A stretch of 39,075 nt of DNA from Jiulongibacter sp. (lineage in GTDB: Bacteria; Bacteroidota; Bacteroidia; Cytophagales; Spirosomataceae), in the NCBI GenBank assembly GCA_024645245.1, contig JAHEBN010000017.1:1-39075 (forward strand), written 5' to 3'. Positions within the stretch are counted from its first letter, which is position 1, and each line of letters starts with the position of its first letter. Below the pieces are notes generated by a model, which was not told the DNA's origin, made no database searches, and was given only the letters and a program-made list of their open reading frames with translations. Of the stretch, positions 24,710-33,059 are shown one piece after another. The position numbers and the translations under genes are program-made.

Positions 24710-26647
24710 ATGGATAAGTACAATAATACCAGTAAGTTATCAGCGGCAGGTCTTTTAATTAGCTTGGGAATTATATTTGGGGATATCGGTACTTCACCTC
24801 TTTATGTACTTCAGGCCATAATGTCAACCTCTGTGGTTACGAAAGAAGAAATTTTAGGTTCGCTTTCTTTGATATTCTGGACTTTGACATTTCAAACTAC
24901 CCTGAAATATGTAATCTTAATATTACGTGCCGATAATAAAGGTGAAGGTGGCATTTTTGCATTATATGCCTTAGTTCGTCGTCACAAAAAGTGGCTTATT
25001 ATTCCAGCAATTATTGGTGGAAGTGCACTTTTAGCTGATGGAATTATTACTCCACCTATATCAGTATCGTCGGCAATTGAAGGTTTGCAGCTGAAATACC
25101 CGTATATTAACACAATTCCAATAACGATAGTCATTTTATTAGCCTTATTTTTTATTCAAACTTTGGGAACCAATATAGTTGGCAAAAGTTTTGGACCAAT
25201 CATGTTGGTATGGTTTAGCATGATGGCTGTATTAGGTTTAAATCAGATTATTAATGATCCCAGTATTCTGAAGGCAGTAAATCCGTACTACGCGTATCGA
25301 TTATTAAGTAATAATTCGGGAGGTTTTTGGTTATTAGGGTCGGTATTTTTATGTACCACTGGTGCTGAAGCTCTATATTCAGACCTTGGGCATTGCGGAA
25401 AGCAGAATATTCGTATTTCCTGGGTCTTTGTTAAAATTTGCCTTTTGTTAAATTACTTCGGTCAAGGAGTTTGGGCACTGTCAATCACGGGCAGCACTCT
25501 TCACGGTCTGAAACCATTCTACGAAATTATGCCGGATTGGTTTCTATTAACTGGCATATTAATAGCCACTTTGGCTACAATTATTGCTTCTCAAGCATTA
25601 ATTTCAGGCTCATATACACTTATATCAGAGGCTATCAGACTAGGACTATGGCCAAAAGTAGTAGCCAAGTATCCTAGTATTCAAAAAGGCCAGATTTACA
25701 TTCCAAGTGTAAACTGGCTTTTATGTGCAGGTTGTATTGCTATTGTGCTACATTTCAGGCATTCAACTAACATGGAAGCGGCTTATGGTCTGGCGATTAC
25801 CCTTACAATGCTTATGACCACCATTTTGACCGGTTTTTATTTATACACACACAGGTATAATAAATTAGTAATCATTACCTTTTTAGTTTTTTACCTGATA
25901 GTAGAAGTAGCTTTTCTTGCTGCCAATATGCTTAAATTTACTCATGGTGGATGGGTTTCCTTGCTAATTGCCACTATCATTGCAATTGTAATGACGAACT
26001 GGTACTTTGCTAATAAAATCAAAAACAGACTTACAGATTTTGACAAATTAGAGAAGTATCTGCCTGCATTAAAAGAATTAAGTGCCGATGAAAGTATACC
26101 TAAATATGCTACGCATCTTGTTTTTATGACGAATGCGAAAAGGAAATCCGAAATTGAGTCAAAAATAATGTACTCCATTTTTGAAAAAAGGCCCAAAAGG
26201 GCAGACATTTATTGGTTTATTCATGTAGATATACAAGATGAACCATATACAATGAAATATAATGTAGATATAATTGCACCAGACGATGTAATTAGAGTTG
26301 TATTTAAACTGGGTTTTCGGGTCGAGCAAAAAATAAATTTATACCTTCGGAAAGTAATTGAAGAAATGGTAAAAAGAGGCGAAGTAGATATAACAAGCCG
26401 CTATTTTTCACTTGCTAAACATAACATTACTGGCGATTTTCGATTTGTTGTTTTAGAAAAATATTTATCGGAAGAAAATAATTTGCCATTTTTGGAGCGA
26501 ATTGTAATGAATACTTACTTCTTTATTAAGAAATTTACCACGCCTGAGCATAAATGGTTTGGATTAGAAACAGCCTCGATTAAGGTCGAGAAAGTTCCAT
26601 TAATAATCCGACCTTACAGGAATTTATATCTTGAGCGTGAGGATTAA
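24710..26647 (+). CDS. kup: KUP-type potassium uptake protein, copy 1
   Basis: 645 residues with twelve predicted membrane helices in the first 450, then a cytoplasmic C-terminal domain of about 190. The family signature GIIFGDIGTSPLYVLQAI is near the N-terminus; DNKGEGGIFALYALVRRHKKW, LLADGIITPPISV, FLCTTGAEALYSDLGHCG and HFRHSTNMEAAYGLAIT are other KUP blocks. It imports K+ with H+. It is followed 9 bp later by a second kup copy, its closest relative here. Probably the first gene of a kup-kup-epimerase unit; no consensus promoter found upstream. Confidence 0.96.
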   Translation: MDKYNNTSKLSAAGLLISLGIIFGDIGTSPLYVLQAIMSTSVVTKEEILGSLSLIFWTLTFQTTLKYVILILRADNKGEGGIFALYALVRRHKKWLIIPAIIGGSALLADGIITPPISVSSAIEGLQLKYPYINTIPITIVILLALFFIQTLGTNIVGKSFGPIMLVWFSMMAVLGLNQIINDPSILKAVNPYYAYRLLSNNSGGFWLLGSVFLCTTGAEALYSDLGHCGKQNIRISWVFVKICLLLNYFGQGVWALSITGSTLHGLKPFYEIMPDWFLLTGILIATLATIIASQALISGSYTLISEAIRLGLWPKVVAKYPSIQKGQIYIPSVNWLLCAGCIAIVLHFRHSTNMEAAYGLAITLTMLMTTILTGFYLYTHRYNKLVIITFLVFYLIVEVAFLAANMLKFTHGGWVSLLIATIIAIVMTNWYFANKIKNRLTDFDKLEKYLPALKELSADESIPKYATHLVFMTNAKRKSEIESKIMYSIFEKRPKRADIYWFIHVDIQDEPYTMKYNVDIIAPDDVIRVVFKLGFRVEQKINLYLRKVIEEMVKRGEVDITSRYFSLAKHNITGDFRFVVLEKYLSEENNLPFLERIVMNTYFFIKKFTTPEHKWFGLETASIKVEKVPLIIRPYRNLYLERED

Positions 26648-26656
26648 ATTTAACCG

Positions 26657-28600
26657 ATGAGTCATAGCAGTAATCTTTCTAAAGTTTCGGCGGCCGGCCT
26701 ACTGGTAGCCATGGGAATAATCTATGGTGATATAGGTACATCACCATTATATGTTATGAAAGCTATAGTGGGCAACCGACCGATAACCGAGGAATTGGTT
26801 TTAGGGGGCGTTTCCTGTGTTTTCTGGACACTTACTATGATTACCACTATAAAATATGTAATCATGATCCTCAGAGCAGATAATAATGGGGAAGGTGGTA
26901 CTCTCGCATTGTTTGCCTTGGTACGACGGCATGCCAAATGGCTTACCATTCCTACAATGATAGGCGGAGCAGCACTACTGGCAGATGGTATAATTGCTCC
27001 TCCTATTTCGGTTTCATCAGCAATAGAAGGTTTGGAAATTATATATCCCAGCATTAGCACAATACCTATTGTAATTACAATTCTTACCTTACTTTTTTTG
27101 GTTCAGATTTTTGGAACAAATGTGGTAGGCAAGGCTTTTGGGCCTATTATGTTAGTCTGGTTTGCTATGTTAGCCACGTTTGGCATTGCCAATATTGCAC
27201 ACATGCCCATGGTTATGAAAGCACTCAACCCCTGGTATGCATATAATTTATTGGCCAATTACCCAGAAGGATTTTGGCTCTTGGGTGCTGTATTTCTTTG
27301 TACCACAGGTGCCGAAGCCTTGTATTCAGACCTTGGCCATGTGGGTCGTAATAATATCAGGATAAGTTGGGTTTATGTGAAAATATGTCTTTTATTAAAC
27401 TATTTCGGACAGGCAGCTTACTTGATGAGCATCGAAGGTCAGCTTTTGGGTGATAAAAAACCCTTCTTTGAATTAATGCCCGATTGGTTTATACTGCCCG
27501 GTGTGGCTATTGCCACTATGGCAACCATTATTGCCAGCCAGGCGATGATCAGCGGCTCGTTTACCTTGATATCAGCTGCCATTCGTTTGAACTTTTGGCC
27601 AAAAGTAAAAATACATTATCCTTCGGATGAAAGAGGGCAAATATACATACCAAGTGTTAATATTCTATTATATATGGGATGCCTGGCAATCGTATTTTTC
27701 TTTCGCCGTTCTGAAAACATGGAGGCCGCATATGGGCTTTCCATCACCATTACCATGCTAATGGATACTGTACTTTTGGCCTACTTTTTATACACCCACC
27801 GCAATAATATGTGGTTGGTTTTATTCTTTTTGTTGGTATTTATTTCCTTGGAAGGTTCCTTTCTTTTTGCCAATCTGGAGAAATTCCCTCACGGCGGATG
27901 GGTTTCCTTGTTGATTTGTGGTGTGCTTGGTGCTGTGATGTATATCTGGTTAAAAGCTTTTAATATCAAGCTGCGTTTGACCGAATACGAAAAGCTTGAC
28001 AAATACATGGATTCACTAAAAGAGCTAAGTAAAGATATCACCGTGCCGAAATACACCACCCACCTGATATTTATGAGCAATGCTTCCAGGGCGACAGAAA
28101 TCGAAACCAAAATCATTTATTCTATTTTTCAGAAAAGACCAAAACGTGCCGATGTGTATTGGTTTGTACACGTTGATACTACCGACCAACCCGATACACT
28201 GGAATATAAGGTGAAACAATGTGCTCAGGATGATGTCTACAAAGTGACATTCCGTCTTGGTTTCCGAACTCCACAAAAAGTTCACTTATATTTCCGACAC
28301 GTTTTGGAAGAAATGGTTAAAAATGCTCAGGTGGATATTCGCAGCCGATATGAATCATTGAATAAACACAATGTAATAGGTGATTTCCGGTTTGTAGTTT
28401 TGGAAAAATTCCTGTCATATGATAATGATTTACCTTTCTTTGAAAACATGATTATGAAGGCCTATTTCTTTATCAAACAATTTACTTCATCTGAAGACAA
28501 ATGGTTTGGGCTGGATTCTTCTGCAGTAAAAGTGGAAAAAGTACCTTTATTGATCAAGCCTGCTGAAAACATAAAACTTAAAGAAATCCCTTGGGATTGA
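26657..28600 (+). CDS. kup: KUP-type potassium uptake protein, copy 2
   Basis: 647 residues, the same architecture as copy 1 with most motifs shared (GDIGTSPLYVMKAIVG, GGAALLADGIIAPPISV, VFLCTTGAEALYSDLGHVG). The two proteins align along their full length without gaps of note, so they arose by tandem duplication of a whole gene. Nucleotide sequence and codon use have drifted, copy 2 being richer in G and C, so the event is old. Differences cluster in the loops and the cytoplasmic tail, which could mean different regulation or affinity. Potassium supply in Bacteroidota often relies on such paralogues. Confidence 0.96.
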   Translation: MSHSSNLSKVSAAGLLVAMGIIYGDIGTSPLYVMKAIVGNRPITEELVLGGVSCVFWTLTMITTIKYVIMILRADNNGEGGTLALFALVRRHAKWLTIPTMIGGAALLADGIIAPPISVSSAIEGLEIIYPSISTIPIVITILTLLFLVQIFGTNVVGKAFGPIMLVWFAMLATFGIANIAHMPMVMKALNPWYAYNLLANYPEGFWLLGAVFLCTTGAEALYSDLGHVGRNNIRISWVYVKICLLLNYFGQAAYLMSIEGQLLGDKKPFFELMPDWFILPGVAIATMATIIASQAMISGSFTLISAAIRLNFWPKVKIHYPSDERGQIYIPSVNILLYMGCLAIVFFFRRSENMEAAYGLSITITMLMDTVLLAYFLYTHRNNMWLVLFFLLVFISLEGSFLFANLEKFPHGGWVSLLICGVLGAVMYIWLKAFNIKLRLTEYEKLDKYMDSLKELSKDITVPKYTTHLIFMSNASRATEIETKIIYSIFQKRPKRADVYWFVHVDTTDQPDTLEYKVKQCAQDDVYKVTFRLGFRTPQKVHLYFRHVLEEMVKNAQVDIRSRYESLNKHNVIGDFRFVVLEKFLSYDNDLPFFENMIMKAYFFIKQFTSSEDKWFGLDSSAVKVEKVPLLIKPAENIKLKEIPWD

Positions 28601-28608
28601 TATCTTTG
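28601..28608 (+). promoter_or_regulatory. -7 element between kup copy 2 and the epimerase
   Basis: TATCTTTG, exact TAnnTTTG, directly after the kup stop and 17 bp from the next ATG. It would allow separate expression of the epimerase gene with a very short leader. Confidence 0.4.
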
Positions 28609-28625
28609 CATTCAAATTACTATTA

Positions 28626-29693
28626 ATGAGTAAAAATATTCTGATCACCGGTGGTGCCGGTTTTGTAGGTTCTTCTTTAGCTTTTGAGTTAAAAGCAAAT
28701 TACCCACAATATGAAATCTATTGCTTGGATAACCTCAAAAGAAAGGGATCTGAGCTCAATGTTGCCCGTTTGGGTAAAGCCGGGATTCATTTTGTGCATG
28801 GTGATATAAGGAATAAAGAAGATTTTGATGTTTTACCCAAAATAGATTCAATAATAGAGGCATCAGCTGAACCATCGGTTTTAGCAGGTTTGAATGGTTC
28901 GCCTGATTATTTGATGAATACCAATCTATTTGGTACCGTAAACTGCCTGAATTTTGCAGTTAAAAATAAATCGGATTTTATATTCCTTTCTACCAGTCGT
29001 ATTTATCCCATTAAAACGATAGAGACTCTCAATTTTGATGAAGCAGACACACGTTTCGTTTTGTCAGAAAAGCAAGCCGTATCCGGTGCTTCCGAAAAAG
29101 GAATTGCAGAAGGTTTCCCGCTTACGGGGGCAAGATCCTTGTATGGAACTACCAAATTGGCATCTGAACTCATTATCGAAGAGTACCGGGAATTTTTTGG
29201 TCTGAAAACTGTAATCAATCGCTGTGGGGTACTTACTGGCCCCTGGCAAATGGGGAAAGTGGATCAGGGAGTAATGGTACTTTGGATAGCAAAACATTAT
29301 TTTAAAAAAGAACTCGCCTATATCGGATACGGAGGAAGTGGCAAGCAAACACGTGATATGATGCACGTGAAAGACCTTTACAGACTTATTGACTGGCAGC
29401 TTCATCATATCGATGAGATAAACGGCGAAACTTTTAATGCCGGTGGTGGCGTACAGGTAAGCACCTCATTGCAAGAGCTAACGGCCATTTGTCAGAAAGT
29501 AACAGGTAATATAATCCATATCAAAAAAGTAAAAGAAAACCGCCCGGCCGATATCAAGCTTTATGTGACAGACAATACAAAAGTTACACAGAAAACCGGC
29601 TGGAAGCCTGAAATTGGAATAGAGCAAATAGTTGAGGAGATAACCGCTTGGCTAAAAGAACATGAAGAAGCCCTTAAACCTATATTAAGTTAA
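28626..29693 (+). CDS. NAD-dependent epimerase resembling CDP-paratose 2-epimerase
   Basis: 355 residues, extended short-chain dehydrogenase type. ITGGAGFVGSSLA binds NAD; STSRIYPI supplies the catalytic Ser and YGTTK the Tyr-Lys pair. Long matches to CDP-paratose 2-epimerase (Tyv/RfbE) are clear: KGSELNVARLGKAGIHFVHGDIRN, ASAEPSVLAG, VINRCGVLTGPWQMGKVDQGVMVLW. That enzyme makes CDP-tyvelose for lipopolysaccharide, yet there is no other CDP-sugar gene nearby, so a different nucleotide sugar is likely. It lies 25 bp after kup copy 2. Confidence 0.85.
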   Translation: MSKNILITGGAGFVGSSLAFELKANYPQYEIYCLDNLKRKGSELNVARLGKAGIHFVHGDIRNKEDFDVLPKIDSIIEASAEPSVLAGLNGSPDYLMNTNLFGTVNCLNFAVKNKSDFIFLSTSRIYPIKTIETLNFDEADTRFVLSEKQAVSGASEKGIAEGFPLTGARSLYGTTKLASELIIEEYREFFGLKTVINRCGVLTGPWQMGKVDQGVMVLWIAKHYFKKELAYIGYGGSGKQTRDMMHVKDLYRLIDWQLHHIDEINGETFNAGGGVQVSTSLQELTAICQKVTGNIIHIKKVKENRPADIKLYVTDNTKVTQKTGWKPEIGIEQIVEEITAWLKEHEEALKPILS

Positions 29694-29712
29694 AAATAAA
29701 GGTCAATTAAAT

Positions 29713-29739
29713 CTCTACTTCATTTATTGATGAAGAGAG
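29713..29739. terminator. Hairpin between convergent genes
   Basis: CTCT-A-CTTCAT (29713-29723), a 6-nt loop, ATGAAG-AGAG (29730-29739): ten pairs with one bulged base. It lies between the epimerase and the convergent small gene. No T-run follows on the forward strand, so function as a terminator is only a possibility. Confidence 0.4.
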
Positions 29740-29779
29740 GGAATATGTTTGATTTCTTAAAATAATTCTTTTGATAAAA

Positions 29780-29899
29780 TTACTTATAAGATGGCTTGTA
29801 TGGATTGCTATAGGTAGGTTTTACTTTTTTCCCTCCAATGCTGTAAACCACTACACCAAGTGCTAATGCGGCTAATCCAACTAAAACTCCTTTTTTCAT
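29780..29899 (-). CDS. 39-residue single-TM peptide
   Basis: MKKGVLVGLAALALGVVVYSI then GGKKVKPTYSNPYKPSYK. It has an ATG start, a hydrophobic helix of about 18 residues preceded by two lysines, then a basic Tyr/Pro/Ser tail ending in TAA, with no other long frame in the intergenic region. The organised layout (positive-helix-positive) argues for a real gene, probably an inner-membrane micro-protein; the function is unknown and there is no family assignment. Confidence 0.6.
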   Translation of the reverse strand: MKKGVLVGLAALALGVVVYSIGGKKVKPTYSNPYKPSYK

Positions 29900-30135
29900 G
29901 TTCTTAATTCGTAAACTTGTGAGAAATTAAACTTCCTGGGTAGCTAATTTGTTGTGCCGATTCTTAAATTTTTCTTAAAAATTTATTTAAAGGGAATAAT
30001 CCTATTTAAAAATCAGTAAATGCTACTATAGGTTCAAAGACCCATAAATAATGCCAAAAGTTGGAATGAAAATAGGTATATTTCGAAATTATTTATTATT
30101 CGGTAACTTTTAAAGATTTTAAGTAATATTTAAGT

Positions 30136-31074
30136 TTGAAAGAGATTCAATTTGAAGGCATAATCTGGCGATCTACTGGCTCCTGGTATGAAGTAAGAGA
30201 TCAGGAAGGAGAGTTTATAAATTGCAGGCTAAAAGGTAATTTTAAAATAAAAGGTTTGAAAGTTACCAACCCGCTTGCTGTGGGCGATCGGGTTAAATTT
30301 ACCAAGGAAAATACGGAGGAAATCAATGGAATGATTACCGAAATATTGCCAAGGAAAAATTATATAATACGCAAGTCAGTTCATAAAACAGCCCATGGTC
30401 ATTTGTTGGCCTGTAATCTGGATCAGGCCATTCTCATTGTTACACTTTCTTCACCCAGAACTTCCCTTGGGTTTATAGACCGATTTTTGGTAACGGCTGA
30501 GTCTTTTCGAATACCGGTAGTAATCCTTTTCAATAAATCCGATTTAATTACACCAGAAGAAAAAGAAACACTGGAACACTTAATTTACTTGTATGAAACA
30601 CTTGGATACACCTGCCGGTCGGTTTCGGCTCTTTTAGGAAATGGTATTGATGAAGTACGCCAGTTATTGAAAAATAAAACCTCATTGATATCCGGTCATA
30701 GCGGGGTAGGTAAGTCTCAATTCATTAATTCCTTACTGCCCCACCTGGATCTGGCAACCTCCGAAATTTCCACTTTTGCCAATAAGGGAGTACATACCAC
30801 CACCTTTGCCGAAATGTTTGAGGTTGAACCGGAAACTTTTATTATTGATAGCCCGGGAATTAAAGAGTTAGGTTTAATGGAAATGGAGCCTGCAGAAATC
30901 AGCCACTATTTCCCGGAAATGCGTGACCTTTTGGGTCAATGCAAATTCCATAACTGCCTGCATATCAACGAACCCAAGTGTGTGGTGAAAGAAGCGGTGA
31001 CTGAAGGATTCATAGCCGAAAGTAGATTTATGAGTTACTTAAGCATGCTCGAAAACGAAGATAATCGCCGATAA
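30136..31074 (+). CDS. rsgA: Ribosome small subunit-dependent GTPase A
   Basis: 312 residues, starting at TTG (no ATG fits; the next conserved element begins at residue 9). An N-terminal OB domain (IIWRSTGSWYEV ... DRVKFTKENTEEINGMITEILPRKN), then a circularly permuted GTPase with NKSD (133-136), G1 GHSGVGKS (187-194) and DSPG (238-241), then the zinc site Cys269, Cys274, His276, Cys282. It helps 30S subunit maturation. Standalone; the region downstream is the GNAT leader. Confidence 0.96.
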   Translation: MKEIQFEGIIWRSTGSWYEVRDQEGEFINCRLKGNFKIKGLKVTNPLAVGDRVKFTKENTEEINGMITEILPRKNYIIRKSVHKTAHGHLLACNLDQAILIVTLSSPRTSLGFIDRFLVTAESFRIPVVILFNKSDLITPEEKETLEHLIYLYETLGYTCRSVSALLGNGIDEVRQLLKNKTSLISGHSGVGKSQFINSLLPHLDLATSEISTFANKGVHTTTFAEMFEVEPETFIIDSPGIKELGLMEMEPAEISHYFPEMRDLLGQCKFHNCLHINEPKCVVKEAVTEGFIAESRFMSYLSMLENEDNRR

Positions 31075-31131
31075 ATCCTGTCTGATAAGATAAAACTAAC
31101 AATTCCTTAACAAAAATTAGTCTGCATATAC

Positions 31132-31163
31132 TTGCAGGTTACTTTTTAAAGGCTCTATATTTG
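31132..31163 (+). promoter_or_regulatory. Promoter of the GNAT leader transcript
   Basis: TTG at 31132-31134 (in CTTGCAG), a 21-nt spacer, and an exact -7 box TATATTTG at 31156-31163. Transcription would start near 31170, about 11 nt before the leader peptide ATG and 180 nt before the GNAT ATG. Confidence 0.6.
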
Positions 31164-31180
31164 TACCGTATTAGAGAAAA

Positions 31181-31243
31181 ATGATAAGCATAAATCTTCC
31201 CATATCGCCTTTTCGACGAATGAGGTCCGTGAGGACCCAATAA
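31181..31243 (+). CDS. Predicted arginine-rich leader peptide
   Basis: A 20-codon frame: ATG at 31181, TAA at 31241-31243. The peptide ends FRRMRSVRTQ (residues 11-20). Codons 12, 13, 15 and 18 are arginine (CGA, CGA, AGG, AGG): four of seven consecutive codons. It begins about 11 nt after the predicted transcription start and its stop codon lies just before the terminator hairpin. A leader peptide this rich in one amino acid, placed before a terminator, is the hallmark of translational attenuation sensors (trp, his, leu leaders); arginine is the predicted signal. No Shine-Dalgarno is present, as expected in Bacteroidota. Chance occurrence cannot be excluded without conservation data. Confidence 0.65.
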   Translation: MISINLPISPFRRMRSVRTQ

Positions 31244-31282
31244 GGAGGTATACCCTTACGGGTAACACTCCGGTATTTTTTT
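31224..31282 (+). promoter_or_regulatory. Predicted transcription attenuator with alternative RNA folds
   Basis: Fold one: hairpin GGTCC-GTGA-GGACC (31224-31237, GNRA loop) plus a terminator: inner stem TACCC (31251-31255)/GGGTA (31260-31264), outer stem GGAG (31244-31247)/CTCC (31268-31271), optional AATA/TATT pairing, then seven T (31276-31282). Fold two: GTCCGTGAGG (31225-31234) with CCTTACGGGT (31254-31263), ten consecutive pairs with three G-U, which destroys both. A further small hairpin TGAGG-TAAG-CCTCA (31327-31340) sits just before the GNAT start. Pairings were found by eye, not energy-calculated. Confidence 0.65.
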
Positions 31283-31350
31283 CTTCAATCAATTTTCACA
31301 ATTTAAAGGATACAGCGTCTCCCAGCTGAGGTAAGCCTCAAAAAACGACG

Positions 31351-32067
31351 ATGAATACATTAGAAAAAACTATTATCAGAGAATTCATAGTGCAGGTTGC
31401 CGGCATTGAGCACGAAGTGTGGGCCGATACCATTTGCGATGAAATGGCAGCAAGTGCCGCCGCCAGAGGAACAGGTATCGCACGTCGATCGCCTGAGTAC
31501 ATCAAAAAGAAAATGCAGGAAGGAAAAGCCGTTATTGCCCTTACTAAGGACAATGACTGGGTGGGTTTTTGTTACATTGAAACTTGGGAACATGGTAAAT
31601 TTGTTGCTAACTCAGGTTTGATTGTACATCCCGATTACCGCAAAAGTGGAATAGCTACTGCCATCAAGGCAAAAGCTTTTCGTCTTTCCAGATCGAAATA
31701 TCCGGAGGCTAAAATTATTGGTTTAACAACCAGCATGGCGGTAATGAAAATCAATTCGGAGCTTGGATACGAACCGGTGGCATTCAGTGAACTGCCTAAG
31801 GATGATGAGTTCTGGAAAGGATGTTCCAGCTGTGTCAATTACGATATACTAACCCGAACAAACCGGGCACACTGTCTTTGTACAGGAATGAAATATGATC
31901 CTAAAGAAGTTAAAAACGAGAAATCGAAATGGGAATTCACAAAGGAATCTTCTCTATATGAAAAATGGACAGCAATGAAGCAAAAAATCCTGCTGAAAAT
32001 GGAGGAGAGCCGGAAAAAAAAACTTCAACTGAAAATGGCCGAAAAGAAAACAGAATTAGCGGCTTAA
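31351..32067 (+). CDS. GNAT acetyltransferase, probable arginine-biosynthesis type
   Basis: 238 residues. The GNAT acetyl-CoA loop is VHPDYRKSGIATAIK (92-106), with the R-x-x-G-x-A core. Four cysteines follow, GCSSC (158/161) and CLC (175/177), which could bind a metal. The C-terminal tail (190-238) is lysine-rich and probably helical. I recall proteins with the CxxC...CxC layout heading arginine operons (before argG) in Bacteroidota, serving as N-acetylglutamate synthase; here no arg gene follows, so that role rests on the leader and this memory. The arginine-rich leader upstream is independent support. The start is the ATG right after the leader hairpin. Confidence 0.8.
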   Translation: MNTLEKTIIREFIVQVAGIEHEVWADTICDEMAASAAARGTGIARRSPEYIKKKMQEGKAVIALTKDNDWVGFCYIETWEHGKFVANSGLIVHPDYRKSGIATAIKAKAFRLSRSKYPEAKIIGLTTSMAVMKINSELGYEPVAFSELPKDDEFWKGCSSCVNYDILTRTNRAHCLCTGMKYDPKEVKNEKSKWEFTKESSLYEKWTAMKQKILLKMEESRKKKLQLKMAEKKTELAA

Positions 32068-32093
32068 TAGATTCGATTAAAGGAAAAATTGAA

Positions 32094-32101
32094 TAGCTTT
32101 G
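32094..32101 (+). promoter_or_regulatory. -7 element upstream of the EamA gene
   Basis: TAGCTTTG, exact TAnnTTTG, 34 bp before the ATG at 32136. No -33 match at the right distance. Confidence 0.4.
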
Positions 32102-32135
32102 AAATCGTTTGGAAAAACTACCAAACTGTTTTTTT

Positions 32136-33029
32136 ATGCCTTCTGATCAAAAAGATTTTATCAAACTGCATTTTCTGGTAGTTATACTTGGATTTACAGC
32201 CATTCTCGGGAAACTTGTGCAGATTGACACCCTGGGTGTGGTACTATTTCGTACCCTTGTTGCCTCCGCGGGTTTAGGTGTTATTTTTTACTACAGGAAG
32301 TTACAAATACCAGATAAGAATCAGATTATAAGACTATTGGCTATTGGTTTTGTGTTGGGAATACATTGGATATGCTTTTTTGGATCAGCACGTATGTCTA
32401 CGGTTTCTTTAAGTTTAATAACCTTTTCAACCACCTCATTTTTTACCAGTGTTTTAGAACCTTTGGTAAAAAAAGAACCTTTTCGGCCAAAAGACATGTT
32501 TCTTGGGCTCCTGGCCATAGCTGGTATGTGCCTAATTTTTACGTTCGAATTTGCACATCTTGATGCCATATTAATTGGTTTGGCAGGTGCCTTGTTATCT
32601 GCAATTTATACCATATTGAATGCTCGTTTGGTAAAAAGTTCCAATAGTACCACTATCAATTTTTTCGAACTATCCGGGGCTTTTTTGACTCTATTACTCC
32701 TTACAAGCATTATCTATATAACTAATAATCAACTCATTGGGAATATTATCCCTAACTCCGATGACTGGATTTGGCTGTTGATTCTGGGAATTGGTTGTAC
32801 GGTATATCCTTATTTGGAGATGGTAAAACTACTGGAGAAATTCAGTGCCTTTACTGTAAATCTGGCCATAAATATGGAACCGGTTTATGGGATAGTTATG
32901 GCTTGGCTTATTTTTGGAAAGGAAGAAAAAATGACACCGGGATTTTATGCCGGAGCTGCCATCATACTATTTTCGTTGGCTCTAAATGCCTGGTGGCGTA
33001 AAAAAGAAAGAGCCCTTTCAGCTTGCTGA
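32136..33029 (+). CDS. EamA/DMT-family transporter
   Basis: 297 residues with ten hydrophobic helices in two EamA repeats (about 10-130 and 150-290). The ATG at 32136 (MPSDQKDFIKLHF) is chosen over an in-frame TTG nine codons upstream. PYLEMVKLLEKFSAFTVNLAINMEPVYGIVMAWLIFGKEE is the typical second-repeat end of metabolite exporters such as YdcZ/RhaT-like carriers. The solute is not predictable. The stop lies within the hairpin at 33010-33037. It follows the GNAT gene by 68 bp but has its own -7 element. Confidence 0.88.
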   Translation: MPSDQKDFIKLHFLVVILGFTAILGKLVQIDTLGVVLFRTLVASAGLGVIFYYRKLQIPDKNQIIRLLAIGFVLGIHWICFFGSARMSTVSLSLITFSTTSFFTSVLEPLVKKEPFRPKDMFLGLLAIAGMCLIFTFEFAHLDAILIGLAGALLSAIYTILNARLVKSSNSTTINFFELSGAFLTLLLLTSIIYITNNQLIGNIIPNSDDWIWLLILGIGCTVYPYLEMVKLLEKFSAFTVNLAINMEPVYGIVMAWLIFGKEEKMTPGFYAGAAIILFSLALNAWWRKKERALSAC

Positions 33030-33037
33030 AAGGGCTC
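33001..33037 (-). terminator. Terminator of rpmE2, overlapping the EamA stop codon
   Basis: A perfect 13-bp inverted repeat, GAGCCCTTTCAGC (33010-33022) and GCTGAAAGGGCTC (33025-33037), loop TT. On the reverse strand it is followed by TTTCTTTTT, so it ends rpmE2 transcripts; on the forward strand no T-run follows. Confidence 0.88.
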
Positions 33038-33059
33038 CGTATTAATTCTTTAAAATGAA

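Noticed and set aside
31201-31282. Known riboswitch or hammerhead ribozyme in the GNAT leader
   Set aside because: I could not match the core of TPP, FMN, SAM, cobalamin, glycine, guanidine or preQ1 classes, nor the CUGANGA/GAAA hammerhead core; the leader peptide explains the structure better.
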